From Sphingobacterium hungaricum (lineage in GTDB: Bacteria; Bacteroidota; Bacteroidia; Sphingobacteriales; Sphingobacteriaceae), in NCBI RefSeq assembly GCF_015210005.1, contig NZ_MU158698.1, positions 2,775,273 to 2,839,272 on the forward strand: DNA of 64,000 nucleotides, read 5' to 3'. How positions within the stretch are numbered: position 1 is the first letter of the stretch; each line of letters opens with the position of its first letter. This document shows positions 54,245-63,754 of this stretch, piece after piece. Below the pieces are notes generated by a model. It did no database searches and was not told the origin of the DNA. It saw only the letters and a list, made by a program, of their open reading frames with translations. The position numbers and the translations under genes were made by a program.

Positions 54245-54412
54245 ATCTTTAAATTTCATGATAATTCAAAATATCTTGAAATTTTGTGATATTTTCAATT
54301 ATCTTGATATTTTGTGATATTTAATAATATCTTGAAATTTTGTGATATTTCAAATTATCTTGATATTTTGTGATATTTGAGAATATCTTGATATTTTGTG
54401 ATATTTTTTTGT
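54245..54412. repeat. Six tandem 28-bp repeats upstream of satD
   Basis: Units start at 54245, 54273, 54301, 54329, 54357 and 54385, exactly 28 bp apart. The first is degenerate. In the other five about 22 bases are nearly identical (one A/T alternation) and the last 6 vary. Most units, with the bases before them, contain the inverted pair AATATC/GATATT 12 nt apart, and inside each a TGATATTT-like sequence repeats 10 bp apart, one helical turn. The array ends at the -7-like box of satD, so it probably serves as a set of binding sites for a regulator. Confidence 0.8.
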
Positions 54413-54419
54413 ACCTTTA
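54412..54419 (+). promoter_or_regulatory. Promoter -7-like box for satD
   Basis: TACCTTTA, one base off TAnnTTTG, 30 bp before the ATG at 54450. The matching -33 TTG (54388-54390) falls within the last 28-bp repeat, so a protein on the repeats would block it. Confidence 0.5.
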
Positions 54420-54449
54420 GTATCATATAATTGAAATAAGCAGGAACTG

Positions 54450-55070
54450 ATGTCAGCTAAGAGGAAAAGTAAAGCGATTCAAACCATTGTGACGGGCGAT
54501 ATTGTTAGCTCCCGAACAATAGAACAAAATACTTGGTTGCCTATTTTAGAAAAGGCAATTCAAGGATATTCATCAAAATACGATATATTCAGAGGTGACA
54601 GCTTTCAGATTCAGCTTCAGATCGAAGATGTATTTGAATGTGTTTTTTATCTAAAAGCATCCTTAAAAGCAATTGGGCTGGATGTACGCATTGGGATAGG
54701 AGTGGGTACGATTGAGCATGATGAAGACACTATAAAAAAATCTTCTGGTGAAGCTTTTGTGTTTTCGGGGAATGCATTTGACGAATTGGGTAAAGAAACT
54801 TTGTCCATCAAATCAGAATGGACAGAATTAGATACAACCTTGAATTTAATGCTGCAGTTGGCGACCGAGATAGCCGACCGATGGACAATGAGCATGGCAC
54901 ATTCTATTGCGATAGCATTGAGCAATCCGACCATAAATCAAAAAGAATTGGCTAAATTGTTGAACCAAAAGTATCAAAGCCAAATAAGTACCAAATTGGG
55001 AAATGCTGGTTTTCAGAAAATAAAGCGAGTCATTCAGTATGCTACAAATGAATTGATTAAACGATGTTGA
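54450..55070 (+). CDS. SatD family protein
   Basis: A 206-residue protein resembling SatD: the N-terminus has IVTGDIVSSRTIEQ (GDIV at 16-19), the middle RGDSFQIQL and VRIGIGVGTIEHDE, which suggest a nucleotide-cyclase-like alpha/beta fold, and the C-terminal about 50 residues (NPTINQKELAKLLNQKYQSQISTKLGNAGFQKIKRVI) look like a helix-turn-helix DNA-binding part. SatD was named from the Streptococcus mutans acid-tolerance sat locus. Its stop overlaps the start of the DUF3307 gene. It may bind the 28-bp repeats upstream and regulate itself; that is inference. Confidence 0.78.
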   Translation: MSAKRKSKAIQTIVTGDIVSSRTIEQNTWLPILEKAIQGYSSKYDIFRGDSFQIQLQIEDVFECVFYLKASLKAIGLDVRIGIGVGTIEHDEDTIKKSSGEAFVFSGNAFDELGKETLSIKSEWTELDTTLNLMLQLATEIADRWTMSMAHSIAIALSNPTINQKELAKLLNQKYQSQISTKLGNAGFQKIKRVIQYATNELIKRC

Positions 55071-55798
55071 TTGTATTTTTAAAATTTATTATAGCTCACG
55101 TTCTGGGCGATTTTGTATTTCAGCCTAAAAAATGGGTAATCGAACGCAGAAATAACATGGGCTATCTGTTTGCGCATGTGCTGGTTCATGGGATTTTGCT
55201 GTGTTTGTTTTTCTACAATGACTTAGCTACTTTTTGGCCGACAATTGTTTTTGTGACCGTTTCACATTTGGCTATTGATAGCTTGAAAATCTGGTGGGAA
55301 AAAATGTGGCCATATAAGCCCATTCAGTTGTTTATTGCAGACCAAATCTTGCATATAGGCGTGATTGTCGCGGCTGTCTGTTATTTATTTCCTATTCCAG
55401 AACCAATTTTTGACGTCCAAATTTCAATAACCTTTTTGTTATATAGCCTAGCTATCTTACTATTGGTATTTGTCACTCCGATATTTTTGAAGGTGTTCTT
55501 TACAAAATGGGAAAATGAAAATGCATTCCATAATAAAAGAAAAGACTCCTTGCTGGATGCGGGATTAATTATAGGTATTCTAGAAAGGATTTTAATCTTG
55601 TTTTTCGTTCAGCTTGGTTTATATGAAGGAGTTGGTTTCTTGCTCGCGGCTAAATCAATTTTCAGATTTGGTGATTTGGCAAATGCCAAAGACACGAAAT
55701 TTACAGAGTACATTTTAATCGGAACTTTATTGAGCTTTAGCATCGCTATTTTTGTGAGTTATTTTCTGAAAATCGCGTTGGAGAAGTTCGCTTACTAA
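55064..55798 (+). CDS. DUF3307 membrane protein, partner of SatD
   Basis: A 244-residue integral membrane protein with about six helices. The N-terminal FIIAHVLGDFVFQPKKWVIERRNN with conserved His and Asp is the DUF3307 hallmark, and VTVSHLAIDSLKIWW and FIADQILHIGVIV follow. SatD and DUF3307 genes are often paired. It starts within the satD stop (ATGTTGA overlap), so translation is coupled. It may be the transporter or sensor half of the system. Confidence 0.85.
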   Translation: MLIVFLKFIIAHVLGDFVFQPKKWVIERRNNMGYLFAHVLVHGILLCLFFYNDLATFWPTIVFVTVSHLAIDSLKIWWEKMWPYKPIQLFIADQILHIGVIVAAVCYLFPIPEPIFDVQISITFLLYSLAILLLVFVTPIFLKVFFTKWENENAFHNKRKDSLLDAGLIIGILERILILFFVQLGLYEGVGFLLAAKSIFRFGDLANAKDTKFTEYILIGTLLSFSIAIFVSYFLKIALEKFAY

Positions 55799-55823
55799 TT
55801 TTTGCAACCCTAAATCAACACCC

Positions 55824-56972
55824 ATGAAATCCAAAATCATTTACATATTACTTTGTTCTTTTGCATTATGCACATTGTCGGTCAAAGCACAAGAAATAAA
55901 TTCATTCTCGTCAGAGATAACAGAATTAATCGAAAAATATAAAGCTGTCGGTTTGGCTTTCGTGGTTGTCAAAGACAATAAAATAATCCATACAGAAGCC
56001 ATCGGATATAAAAATGCGGAAAGGGGAGAGAAGCTGGAAATAAACAATCTGTTTAGGATTGCGTCCATTTCCAAATCATTTACTGCTACCGCCATCATGC
56101 AGCTTGTTGAGCAAGGGAAGATTTCATTAGATGATGATTTTAGCGAATTGATAGGATTTCCAATCCGTAATCCAAAATTCCCGAATACTGTAATCACTTT
56201 GCGCATGGTTCTGTCGCATACATCAAGCATTAATGATAAAAATGGTTATTTTGATTTTGCCAGCATCAATCCGTTGATCAACAAGAATTGGGATAAAAGC
56301 TACAACGATTATGAACCTGGAACGGATTATCAATATTGCAATTTGAATTTCAATATGGCCGGTGCAGTGCTAGAACGTTTGACGGGAACTCGATTTGATG
56401 AATACATTAAAAAGCAGATTTTAGATCCATTGCAATTAAATGCGGGGTACAACGTCAACAATTTGGATTCTGCAAATTTTGCAACTATTTATGAATACGG
56501 TGCTTCTTCAAAGCTGTTTACCCCTCAACCAAATGCTTACAATCCGAGGAAAGAGGATTTAGAAAATTATGTTTTAGGTGTAAGCACACCGGTTTTTTCG
56601 CCTACAGGCGGAATGAAAATCTCAGCACTGGATTTAGCCAAATACATGATGATGCATCAAAATTATGGCAAAAGCGGAAACCTCAGGATCATCTCTAAGA
56701 AGAGCGCAAAAAAGATGCAAACTCCAGTCAGCAAAAAGAAAGCCTATGGATTGGCTTTGGAAGTTCGGGATGGAATTCTAGAGCATGGAAAATTAGTTGG
56801 CCATACGGGCTCTGCGTACGGTCTATACAGCAGTATGTTTTTTAATCCAAAGAAAAAATTCGGATTTGTAGTGATTACAAATGGCTGCATAGCGGCTTAT
56901 GACGGAGAAAATTTAGAGTTGACGAAATCCGCTATACAAATTCTATATAAACATTTTATAGTCAAGCGATAA
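55824..56972 (+). CDS. Secreted serine hydrolase of the beta-lactamase / class C family
   Basis: A 382-residue protein with signal peptide (residues 1-22, ending SVKAQ). The active site shows SISK (residues 81-84, SxxK), YCN in DYQYCNLNFNMAG (YxN) and HTGSAYG as the third element. This is the pattern of class C beta-lactamases, DD-peptidases and esterases; the true substrate is open. It lies 25 bp after the DUF3307 gene and might be co-transcribed with satD. Confidence 0.88.
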   Translation: MKSKIIYILLCSFALCTLSVKAQEINSFSSEITELIEKYKAVGLAFVVVKDNKIIHTEAIGYKNAERGEKLEINNLFRIASISKSFTATAIMQLVEQGKISLDDDFSELIGFPIRNPKFPNTVITLRMVLSHTSSINDKNGYFDFASINPLINKNWDKSYNDYEPGTDYQYCNLNFNMAGAVLERLTGTRFDEYIKKQILDPLQLNAGYNVNNLDSANFATIYEYGASSKLFTPQPNAYNPRKEDLENYVLGVSTPVFSPTGGMKISALDLAKYMMMHQNYGKSGNLRIISKKSAKKMQTPVSKKKAYGLALEVRDGILEHGKLVGHTGSAYGLYSSMFFNPKKKFGFVVITNGCIAAYDGENLELTKSAIQILYKHFIVKR

Positions 56973-57040
56973 AATTGCATGTTGGCTTATTTTTTGTATC
57001 TTAATCTTATAATTTGCTAATAACCACAAAATAAAAGATT

Positions 57041-57538
57041 ATGAAGATACTTTTTCTATTTATTAATTGTGTTTCCACATACTTTGTTGCTGCGCAATCA
57101 TTAGACCTTAAAGCTATTCGTCAAGATTTTAACCAAGGACATAAAAATGAAAATCTTTGTAAAAAGCATCTCAGTTCCTTGGAAAAAAATGCCAAAAGTC
57201 CTGTAGAAAAAGGATATGCGGCCGCGTATCATATGTTTATGGCCAGACACACGGCTAACCCAATCAAGAAGATGAGCTATTTTAAAAATGGAAAAAACAT
57301 GCTGGAAAAGCAGATTGATGCGAATCCGAATGATGTGGAACTGCGGTTTATACGTCTATGTATCCAATATTACATTCCTGATTATTTAGGTTACAATAGC
57401 GACGTCAGTAATGATAAAAAATTTGTGATGAATAACCTCTACAAATTAAAAGATGAATCCACCAAGGATTTGATATATAATTATTTAAAAGGAGCTAAGA
57501 TGTATTCAACCGATGAGTTAGCTTTATTAGGTCGATAA
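57041..57538 (+). CDS. Secreted helical hypothetical protein
   Basis: A 165-residue protein with signal peptide (residues 1-18, ending FVAAQ). The mature part is helical (AIRQDFNQGHKNENLCKKHL, GYAAAYHMFMARHTANPIKKMSYFKNG, DANPNDVELRFIRLCIQYYIPDYLGYN) and recalls short TPR-like secreted proteins widespread in Bacteroidota. No function is known. Confidence 0.68.
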   Translation: MKILFLFINCVSTYFVAAQSLDLKAIRQDFNQGHKNENLCKKHLSSLEKNAKSPVEKGYAAAYHMFMARHTANPIKKMSYFKNGKNMLEKQIDANPNDVELRFIRLCIQYYIPDYLGYNSDVSNDKKFVMNNLYKLKDESTKDLIYNYLKGAKMYSTDELALLGR

Positions 57539-57554
57539 TCGCATTAAAATCTTA

Positions 57555-57562
57555 TACCTTTA
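57555..57562 (+). promoter_or_regulatory. Promoter -7-like box for the DUF2807 gene
   Basis: TACCTTTA, one base off TAnnTTTG, 25 bp before the ATG at 57588. Confidence 0.4.
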
Positions 57563-57587
57563 CGCCAAATTTTACGTTTAGTTAATA

Positions 57588-58256
57588 ATGAAACAACTTA
57601 TCACATTTGCATTTTTAGCAATTTCCCTAAGCACTTTTGGACAAGTATCGCATTCCATTTCAAAATTTAATGAATTGGAAGTAACCGACAAAATCCCTGT
57701 AACTGTTATTTTAAGCGACAAAGATTCGCTGATTATTAAAGGCGAATTGGCCAGTCAAGTTGAAGTCATTCAAGGCGATAACATTCTACGCCTGAAAATG
57801 GCTGCAGGCAATCTGATGAAGGGCGACCAAGTAGAAGCAACTTTATATACTTCTAATTTTCAGAAAGTTTCGGCGCGCAAAGGCGCAATCGTGCTTTCTG
57901 GAAACAGTACATTTACACCCGATTCATTATCTGTTGTAGCGAATGAAGGTGCGAAAATTGATTTATCCGTAAAGACTAATCATGTAGAGATTTACAGCAA
58001 TTCGGGCTCTAGCATTGAGCTTTATGGAACCGCAAAGCGTCAGAACATTAATATTTTCGCCGGCGGCGCATACGATGCTAAAGCTTTGGTTTCAGAATCA
58101 GTTACTGCGAGAGTGAATGCAGGAGGAAAATGCATCGTGCATGCGACAGAATTTGCGGACGTTCAAACTAGAGCGGGCGGAAGCATCCAAGTTTACGGAA
58201 GTCCGAAGGAGAAAAAACAAAAGAAACTTGCAGGAGGCTCCATTAGCTTTCTTTAA
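57588..58256 (+). CDS. Secreted DUF2807 (head-GIN) protein
   Basis: A 222-residue protein with signal peptide (residues 1-18, ending STFGQ) and a DUF2807 domain, a right-handed beta-helix of short Gly/Ser-rich strands: FNELEVTDKIPVTVILSDKDSL, LRLKMAAGNLMKGDQVEATLYT, and the repeated GAKIDLSV, GSSIELYG, GGKCIVHA and GGSIQVYG turns. Such proteins are common in Bacteroidota envelopes; no function is established. A terminator hairpin shared with the convergent DUF5686 gene follows. Confidence 0.85.
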   Translation: MKQLITFAFLAISLSTFGQVSHSISKFNELEVTDKIPVTVILSDKDSLIIKGELASQVEVIQGDNILRLKMAAGNLMKGDQVEATLYTSNFQKVSARKGAIVLSGNSTFTPDSLSVVANEGAKIDLSVKTNHVEIYSNSGSSIELYGTAKRQNINIFAGGAYDAKALVSESVTARVNAGGKCIVHATEFADVQTRAGGSIQVYGSPKEKKQKKLAGGSISFL

Positions 58257-58267
58257 TCATTCGAATC

Positions 58268-58308
58268 ATGGATTTGTTTTTAGAAGTTAATTCCGAAAAC
58301 AAATCCAT
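58268..58308. terminator. Bidirectional hairpin overlapping the DUF5686 gene end
   Basis: Perfect 13-bp arms ATGGATTTGTTTT/AAAACAAATCCAT (58268-58280, 58296-58308) with a 15-nt loop. The right arm and loop encode the last residues and stop of the minus-strand gene; TTTT and AAAA ends act in both directions. Confidence 0.75.
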
Positions 58309-60751
58309 CATTAACTTTATTAGCCGCTGGGTGACTATTGAATGACCGTACGTAATCTATCCTAAATAGCCGATATTTTCCAAATCCAACGTTACTAAAA
58401 CCTATCGTAAATTCTTGATAATTCATTTCTTCTGTTGCAAAGAAGTTATGTCCAAGATTCAAATGCCATTGCAATTCGCTGATTACCGGAATTTTGTTCA
58501 TGATAAACCCTTTGAAATTATGATTTAAATGTGTTTCGATATAGGGTTTATTGGTGCTGTAGTCATAATAAGGAAGCAAAAAGAACGACTGTATATAAGG
58601 TTTGGAGATAATCGTAGTCACTTGGTTTCCATTGAAATGCTTATAATCCATAAATGCAGCATTCTCCCCATTAAATAACTTTCCTGCTATCAAATTGTAT
58701 TCAAAAACACCTTTATTGCCTAATACAATGCTTTGCCTAAGTCTAGCTTCGATCTGGCTATAATTGTAATCGTCAAGAGAAGAAGCAAAAGCTTGGGTAT
58801 AATCGATTTCAAAGATTGGGTATTTACGATTTGAAATGCTCACTTTTCGATCAGGCCTTTGAACAAATTTTTCTCCAAAATTAATCACCGCTCCAATATT
58901 AAATTTGAAAATTGAATGGTCTGAAAATGCCGCTGTCGTGTAATCATCCGGCAACAATGGATTATTGGAAGAATAGCTCCGTTCTTTATTCCAGAATGAA
59001 TAATCCGTTGTGTTAAAAAGATTTTGACGATTTTGATAAGATAACGAAGCATTCATAGATAAACCAGCCCAAACATCTTGGCGATAATTTATTTTTGCAA
59101 AGCTGGATTCATATAGTTTGATGTAATTGCGCTTCTCAACAAGCGATGTAAACATGTTTACAATTGGAATTACAGGGTTATCTGAATTAAATTGAAATAC
59201 TTTATTTCCGGCGCTCAATTCTAAAGTTGAATAATTTTGCGTGTTGAATCGATGCCTGAAAAGTCCGTCTGCACGAAGTCTTTGGTCGGAAAATCCATAT
59301 TGGATCGTACTTTGGATTGTAGATAATTTCCCTTCATCTGATTGTCCAAATCGTGCATCGAAGCCAATTCCAGCATTCCATCCTTGAATGGTATTGAAAT
59401 TTATCGATGTGACGTTTAGCAGACCGCTATAATGAATGGAATATTTCGAAGGTGTATTTTGATAAGTGTATCCTAAAAAGAGCTTAGACAATTTGAATTT
59501 ATTAATCGAGCGATCAACAGAATCGATATATGCTGGCGAATTACGAACTTTTTGAACGCTGTCTTTTTTAAAATAATCTTTTATTTCCGTAGTCAATAAA
59601 GGAATTGGGCGGTTGCTCTCCCAAAAGGCGCTATCTTTTAAATTCGCTTCCTTTTCTATATTGACCACAGTTTTCCCAAATGTTCCTTTTTCGAAATCAC
59701 TCACAAATTCGTAATTACTGAAATTACTAGAGAATGAACCTCTAAATTCAAAGCCTAAAAATCCAGCATCAAAATCTAAAAACTGCGAATTTTTCACCCA
59801 GCGATTATCCGATTGATTAAATGAGTAATGCTGTGTGATTTTCATCTGATTCATGAAAGGTTGATTCATGCGGTAGCCTTTCAGGTTAAAATCTACTGCA
59901 TAAATTTCGTAGGTGTCATCGGCAATGTAAACATACCCTTCAACCACAGGCTCCTTGTCGCGCTTTGCGATTACTTTTATTTTATAAATTGTTTTGTTTT
60001 CTGCTTCGAAACTGCTTTCTAATCTAAATGAGTAATAGGTAAATGCAATATCCGCTAACGGCGAAATGATAGCCGTACCGAGATTGACATAATTGGTGTA
60101 GAAATCAAAATTTGAACCAATTGCCGTATTGAAACTGTATCCACGGTCATTACCGCTTAATTTTGAAGCAATAATATTTTCGTAAAGTTTGTTAGGTTTT
60201 TGAAAGGAGATTTTAGAAAAAGTTTCTGATAAATAAATGTAGCCCGAATTGGTTGTATCCATCAGTTCTTTGACTTCCGGACTTTTGTCGTTTTGAACGA
60301 CTTTTGGCATTTTCGTTAATTTAATATTTCCACGAGAATAAAAATCTGCATCATATTTATCATTCTTGGCTGAGTTCTTCTCTTTTTCGGCAATTGCTTT
60401 GCGCATAATCCGGTCGGCAGGGTTTTCGTTATTTTGAATAACAACTTCTTCAATCGTTAGGTTTTCTTGTTCTAAAACTGCATTTTGGACAAATGGAAGT
60501 TCGTTTGCTTGAATAGTTAAGCGAGTTGTCTTGTACCCTAAACTTTGAAACAGCAAAACATACTTGCCGGCCTTTGTGATTTTTAGTTGGTAATTTCCAT
60601 CACTATTTGTAGACGTTCCAATATAAGTCCCTTCAACAGTTACGCTTACATAGGGCATCGGCAAACCTTCATTATTTGTCACTTTTCCCAAAACTTGGGC
60701 TAAAAGAGGAGCTGGAAATAGAAATACCAGAAACCAAAAAAACTTACTCAT
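58280..60751 (-). CDS. DUF5686 outer-membrane protein with carboxypeptidase-like regulatory domain
   Basis: An 823-residue protein with signal peptide (residues 1-18, ending PLLAQ), a carboxypeptidase-regulatory-like domain (LGKVTNNEGLPMPYVSVTVEG...IGTSTNSDGNYQL) and the DUF5686 region (NPADRIMRKAIAEKEKNS, YDADFYSRGNIKL), followed by a long barrel-type part ending FVFGINF. It is probably in the outer membrane; function unknown. The frame is open six codons further up, but ATG 60751 begins the signal peptide. Confidence 0.86.
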   Translation of the reverse strand: MSKFFWFLVFLFPAPLLAQVLGKVTNNEGLPMPYVSVTVEGTYIGTSTNSDGNYQLKITKAGKYVLLFQSLGYKTTRLTIQANELPFVQNAVLEQENLTIEEVVIQNNENPADRIMRKAIAEKEKNSAKNDKYDADFYSRGNIKLTKMPKVVQNDKSPEVKELMDTTNSGYIYLSETFSKISFQKPNKLYENIIASKLSGNDRGYSFNTAIGSNFDFYTNYVNLGTAIISPLADIAFTYYSFRLESSFEAENKTIYKIKVIAKRDKEPVVEGYVYIADDTYEIYAVDFNLKGYRMNQPFMNQMKITQHYSFNQSDNRWVKNSQFLDFDAGFLGFEFRGSFSSNFSNYEFVSDFEKGTFGKTVVNIEKEANLKDSAFWESNRPIPLLTTEIKDYFKKDSVQKVRNSPAYIDSVDRSINKFKLSKLFLGYTYQNTPSKYSIHYSGLLNVTSINFNTIQGWNAGIGFDARFGQSDEGKLSTIQSTIQYGFSDQRLRADGLFRHRFNTQNYSTLELSAGNKVFQFNSDNPVIPIVNMFTSLVEKRNYIKLYESSFAKINYRQDVWAGLSMNASLSYQNRQNLFNTTDYSFWNKERSYSSNNPLLPDDYTTAAFSDHSIFKFNIGAVINFGEKFVQRPDRKVSISNRKYPIFEIDYTQAFASSLDDYNYSQIEARLRQSIVLGNKGVFEYNLIAGKLFNGENAAFMDYKHFNGNQVTTIISKPYIQSFFLLPYYDYSTNKPYIETHLNHNFKGFIMNKIPVISELQWHLNLGHNFFATEEMNYQEFTIGFSNVGFGKYRLFRIDYVRSFNSHPAANKVNDGFVFGINF

Positions 60752-60930
60752 GTATACTAGGTTAAACAATCAAATTTAATTGAAAATTCGAAAACATATC
60801 ATTTCTTCGGCCCTAAATCTTGTTAATATATGTTAATAATTTCCTTCGTAGGTTTTGACGCTAAATCTAAAATTCATTTTTATTCTAATTTCAACATAAA
60901 AATTCCTAAAAAAAATCCACCTCGATTATG

Positions 60931-60938
60931 TAACTTTG
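60931..60938 (+). promoter_or_regulatory. Promoter -7 box touching guaA
   Basis: TAACTTTG, an exact TAnnTTTG match, ends 4 bp before the ATG at 60943. Transcription would start at or very near the start codon. Confidence 0.5.
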
Positions 60939-60942
60939 CGCT

Positions 60943-62493
60943 ATGTTAGAAAAAATTATCATTCTTGATTTTGGTTCCCAATACACCCAATTAATAGCGA
61001 GACGTGTTCGAGAATTAAATGTTTATTGTGAAATTCATCCTTTTAATAATATTCCTGAATTTGATGATTCCGTTAAAGGAGTTATTTTTTCCGGAAGTCC
61101 TTTTTCAGTACGTCAAGCGGATGCGCCACAAATTGATTACGATAAAATTTTAACTAGTTACCCTGTTTTAGCTGTTTGTTATGGTGCCCAATACCTAGCG
61201 CAGCAGTTAGGCGGAGAGGTTTTGCCTTCCGAAATCAGAGAATACGGCCGTGCAAACTTGCAGTTTGTATTGCATGAAAATAGGTTATTAAAAGACATTC
61301 CATTACATTCTCAAGTGTGGATGTCACATGGAGATACGATTAAAGAAGTTCCTGAAAATTTCGAAATTATTGCGAGCACGGATAAAGTACGCGTAGCAGC
61401 TTTCCAAATAAAAGGCACGAATACATACGGAATTCAATTCCATCCCGAAGTGACCCACAGCACAGATGGGCAAATTTTATTGAAAAACTTTGTCGTCGAT
61501 ATCTGTGAGTGTGTTCAAGATTGGACGTCGGATGCATTTGCCGAAAGCACAATTGCAGAACTTAAATCTCAGTTGGGCAATGATCATGTAATTATGGCTT
61601 TGTCCGGAGGAGTAGATTCAACCGTTGCTGCAGTTTTGTTGCATGAAGCTATCGGAAAAAATCTCCACTGTATCTTTGTTGACCACGGTTTATTGAGAAA
61701 AGATGAATACGAACAAGTGTTGGATTCATACAAAAACATGGGATTGAATATCAAAGGAATCAATGCTAAAGAGCTTTTCTATTCTCGTTTAAATGGTGTT
61801 TCTGAACCAGAGCAAAAGCGGAAAATAATCGGTGCTTCATTCATCGACGTGTTCGATGAAGCGTCTAAAGAAGTTCAGAGTCAGTTGCCTGAAGGCGTTG
61901 AAGTGAAATGGTTGGGTCAAGGAACAATTTATCCAGACATCATTGAATCTATTTCTGTAAAAGGTCCTTCAGCAACGATCAAATCACATCATAATGTTGG
62001 TGGTTTGCCAGATTTCATGAAATTGAAAGTTGTCGAGCCTTTGAAGACTTTGTTTAAGGATGAAGTTCGTCGTGTTGGAAAAACGTTAGATGTGGATCCT
62101 AAGATTTTAGGAAGACATCCTTTTCCTGGACCGGGTTTAGCAATTCGTATTTTAGGCGACATTACAGAAGATAAGGTACGGATTTTGCAAGAGGCTGATG
62201 ATATTTATATTCGTAACTTGAAAGAGTCAGGTTGGTACGATAAAGTATGGCAAGCTGGAACGATTTTCCTTCCGGTGCAGTCGGTAGGAGTAATGGGCGA
62301 TGAGCGTACCTACGAGCACGTTGTTGCATTGAGAGCCGTTGGTTCTTTGGATGGAATGACCGCAGATTGGATTCATCTACCTTATGATTTATTAGCTAAA
62401 ATTTCAAACGAAATTATTAATCATGTCAAAGGAATTAACAGAGTTGTGTATGATATTAGTTCAAAACCGCCAGCAACGATTGAGTGGGAATAA
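60943..62493 (+). CDS. guaA: GMP synthase (glutamine-hydrolysing)
   Basis: A 516-residue GuaA converting XMP to GMP. The N-terminal glutaminase has Cys79 in [10 protein letters not shown] and His167/Glu169 in GIQFHPEV. The ATP pyrophosphatase loop is SGGVDS (221-226), followed by [11 protein letters not shown] and the C-terminal dimerisation domain with [14 protein letters not shown] and [15 protein letters not shown]. Length and motifs are complete. The next gene starts inside its last codons. Confidence 0.97.
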   Translation: MLEKIIILDFGSQYTQLIARRVRELNVYCEIHPFNNIPEFDDSVKGVIFSGSPFSVRQADAPQIDYDKILTSYPVLAVCYGAQYLAQQLGGEVLPSEIREYGRANLQFVLHENRLLKDIPLHSQVWMSHGDTIKEVPENFEIIASTDKVRVAAFQIKGTNTYGIQFHPEVTHSTDGQILLKNFVVDICECVQDWTSDAFAESTIAELKSQLGNDHVIMALSGGVDSTVAAVLLHEAIGKNLHCIFVDHGLLRKDEYEQVLDSYKNMGLNIKGINAKELFYSRLNGVSEPEQKRKIIGASFIDVFDEASKEVQSQLPEGVEVKWLGQGTIYPDIIESISVKGPSATIKSHHNVGGLPDFMKLKVVEPLKTLFKDEVRRVGKTLDVDPKILGRHPFPGPGLAIRILGDITEDKVRILQEADDIYIRNLKESGWYDKVWQAGTIFLPVQSVGVMGDERTYEHVVALRAVGSLDGMTADWIHLPYDLLAKISNEIINHVKGINRVVYDISSKPPATIEWE

Positions 62494-63748
62494 AATACAA
62501 ATAGTAAAATTTTCGTTTTTCGCGTTTATTTTTCTTTTTGTAATCGCTTCTTGTGCGCCGAAAAAAGGTGTACTTCGTTCGCCTGATCCTCGGGCTGGAA
62601 CCGCAGGGCAAGTAAAGGATGGGGATTCTCCATCTAAAACGGTGACTGAAGTTACTCCTGAAGAAGTTAAGGTCGTTGGGAAAAAGAATTACGAAAATCA
62701 GATTGCTTTAGTTTTGCCCTTTCAATTGGACAAAGTTGGCACTGATTCTTTGGGTGCTGATGATATAAAACGTTCTTCTTTAGCTCTTGATTTCTACCAA
62801 GGATTTCAGTTAGGGTTGGATGAATTAGCAAAATCTGGAACAAATTTTACGTTAAATATCTTAGATTCTCGAGACAACGTTTCTCAGAATCAAACTTTAG
62901 CAAGGTCTGAAGATGTTCAAAATGCATCAATAATTATCGGGCCTGTTTATCCAACTGAAATAAAAACATTTGGATCGAACTTAACGGACAAAAACATTCT
63001 GCAGGTAAATCCACTGGCAGCTTCGATGCCTTCCGAATTTAATTTACCAAACCTGGTTTCGTTGACTCCGTCAATACGATCGCACACACGTGCCATTGCA
63101 GGACAGGTCGCGAAAGCGTACGAACCTGGAGATGTCGTTATTATTTACAACACTTCTGATGCCGACAACCGCCAGTTTATCAATGGGATGCAATCAGAAA
63201 TCAAACGTCTTGACGTCAATGCGAATATTATTACCGTAAGTACGATTGAGCAATTAAATGAAAAACTTGTTATTGCAGGTACAAATATTATCGTTACAGG
63301 CACAACAAATAAATTTCAGATTAATGCGTTGCTGAATAATTTAGATTCCAAATCGTCTGAAGGATTGAATACATTCAAGTTGTTTGGTCATCCGCTTTGG
63401 TCTAAATTTGATTTTTCTGCTAATCAGAATTTCGCGAATTATTCTCCTGTTATTAGTTCGGAATCGATTTTGAAAAAAAGTTCTTCACCGGTCAGAGCGT
63501 TGGATGAGTTATATCGCTCGACATACGGCGTCAGTCCTTCGGATCATTCGTATAAAGGATATGATGCTGCTCGATATTTCGGAAAGCTAATCGCGAAATA
63601 TGGAGATGACTATGCCGCACATGTCGTTGATGAAAATTACAGCGGTATTTTTAGCTCCTACAAATTTTCGAAAAACAACGTTTATGGCTATGTCAATGAA
63701 TCAGTTTCTTTCTTGCAATTTAGAAACGGTTCATTTCAGCTGCGCTAA
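62480..63748 (+). CDS. Lipoprotein with periplasmic-binding-protein-like (PBP1/LppC-type) domain
   Basis: A protein of about 422 residues: signal [15 protein letters not shown] with acylated Cys, a disordered stretch, then a type I periplasmic-binding fold ([70 protein letters not shown]...). It resembles branched-chain amino-acid-binding or penicillin-binding-protein-activator proteins. The start is uncertain: TTG 62480 gives a normal signal peptide, ATG 62450 a longer one. Both overlap guaA (14 or 44 bp). Confidence 0.78.
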   Translation: MSGNKIQIVKFSFFAFIFLFVIASCAPKKGVLRSPDPRAGTAGQVKDGDSPSKTVTEVTPEEVKVVGKKNYENQIALVLPFQLDKVGTDSLGADDIKRSSLALDFYQGFQLGLDELAKSGTNFTLNILDSRDNVSQNQTLARSEDVQNASIIIGPVYPTEIKTFGSNLTDKNILQVNPLAASMPSEFNLPNLVSLTPSIRSHTRAIAGQVAKAYEPGDVVIIYNTSDADNRQFINGMQSEIKRLDVNANIITVSTIEQLNEKLVIAGTNIIVTGTTNKFQINALLNNLDSKSSEGLNTFKLFGHPLWSKFDFSANQNFANYSPVISSESILKKSSSPVRALDELYRSTYGVSPSDHSYKGYDAARYFGKLIAKYGDDYAAHVVDENYSGIFSSYKFSKNNVYGYVNESVSFLQFRNGSFQLR

Positions 63749-63754
63749 ATATTA

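Noticed and set aside
54245..54412. 28-bp repeats as a CRISPR array
   Set aside because: The repeats are contiguous with only about 6 variable bases between cores, so there are no spacers, and no cas genes are near.
55841..56230. 129-residue minus-strand frame inside the serine hydrolase gene
   Set aside because: Antisense shadow; the plus-strand gene has signal peptide and all active-site motifs.
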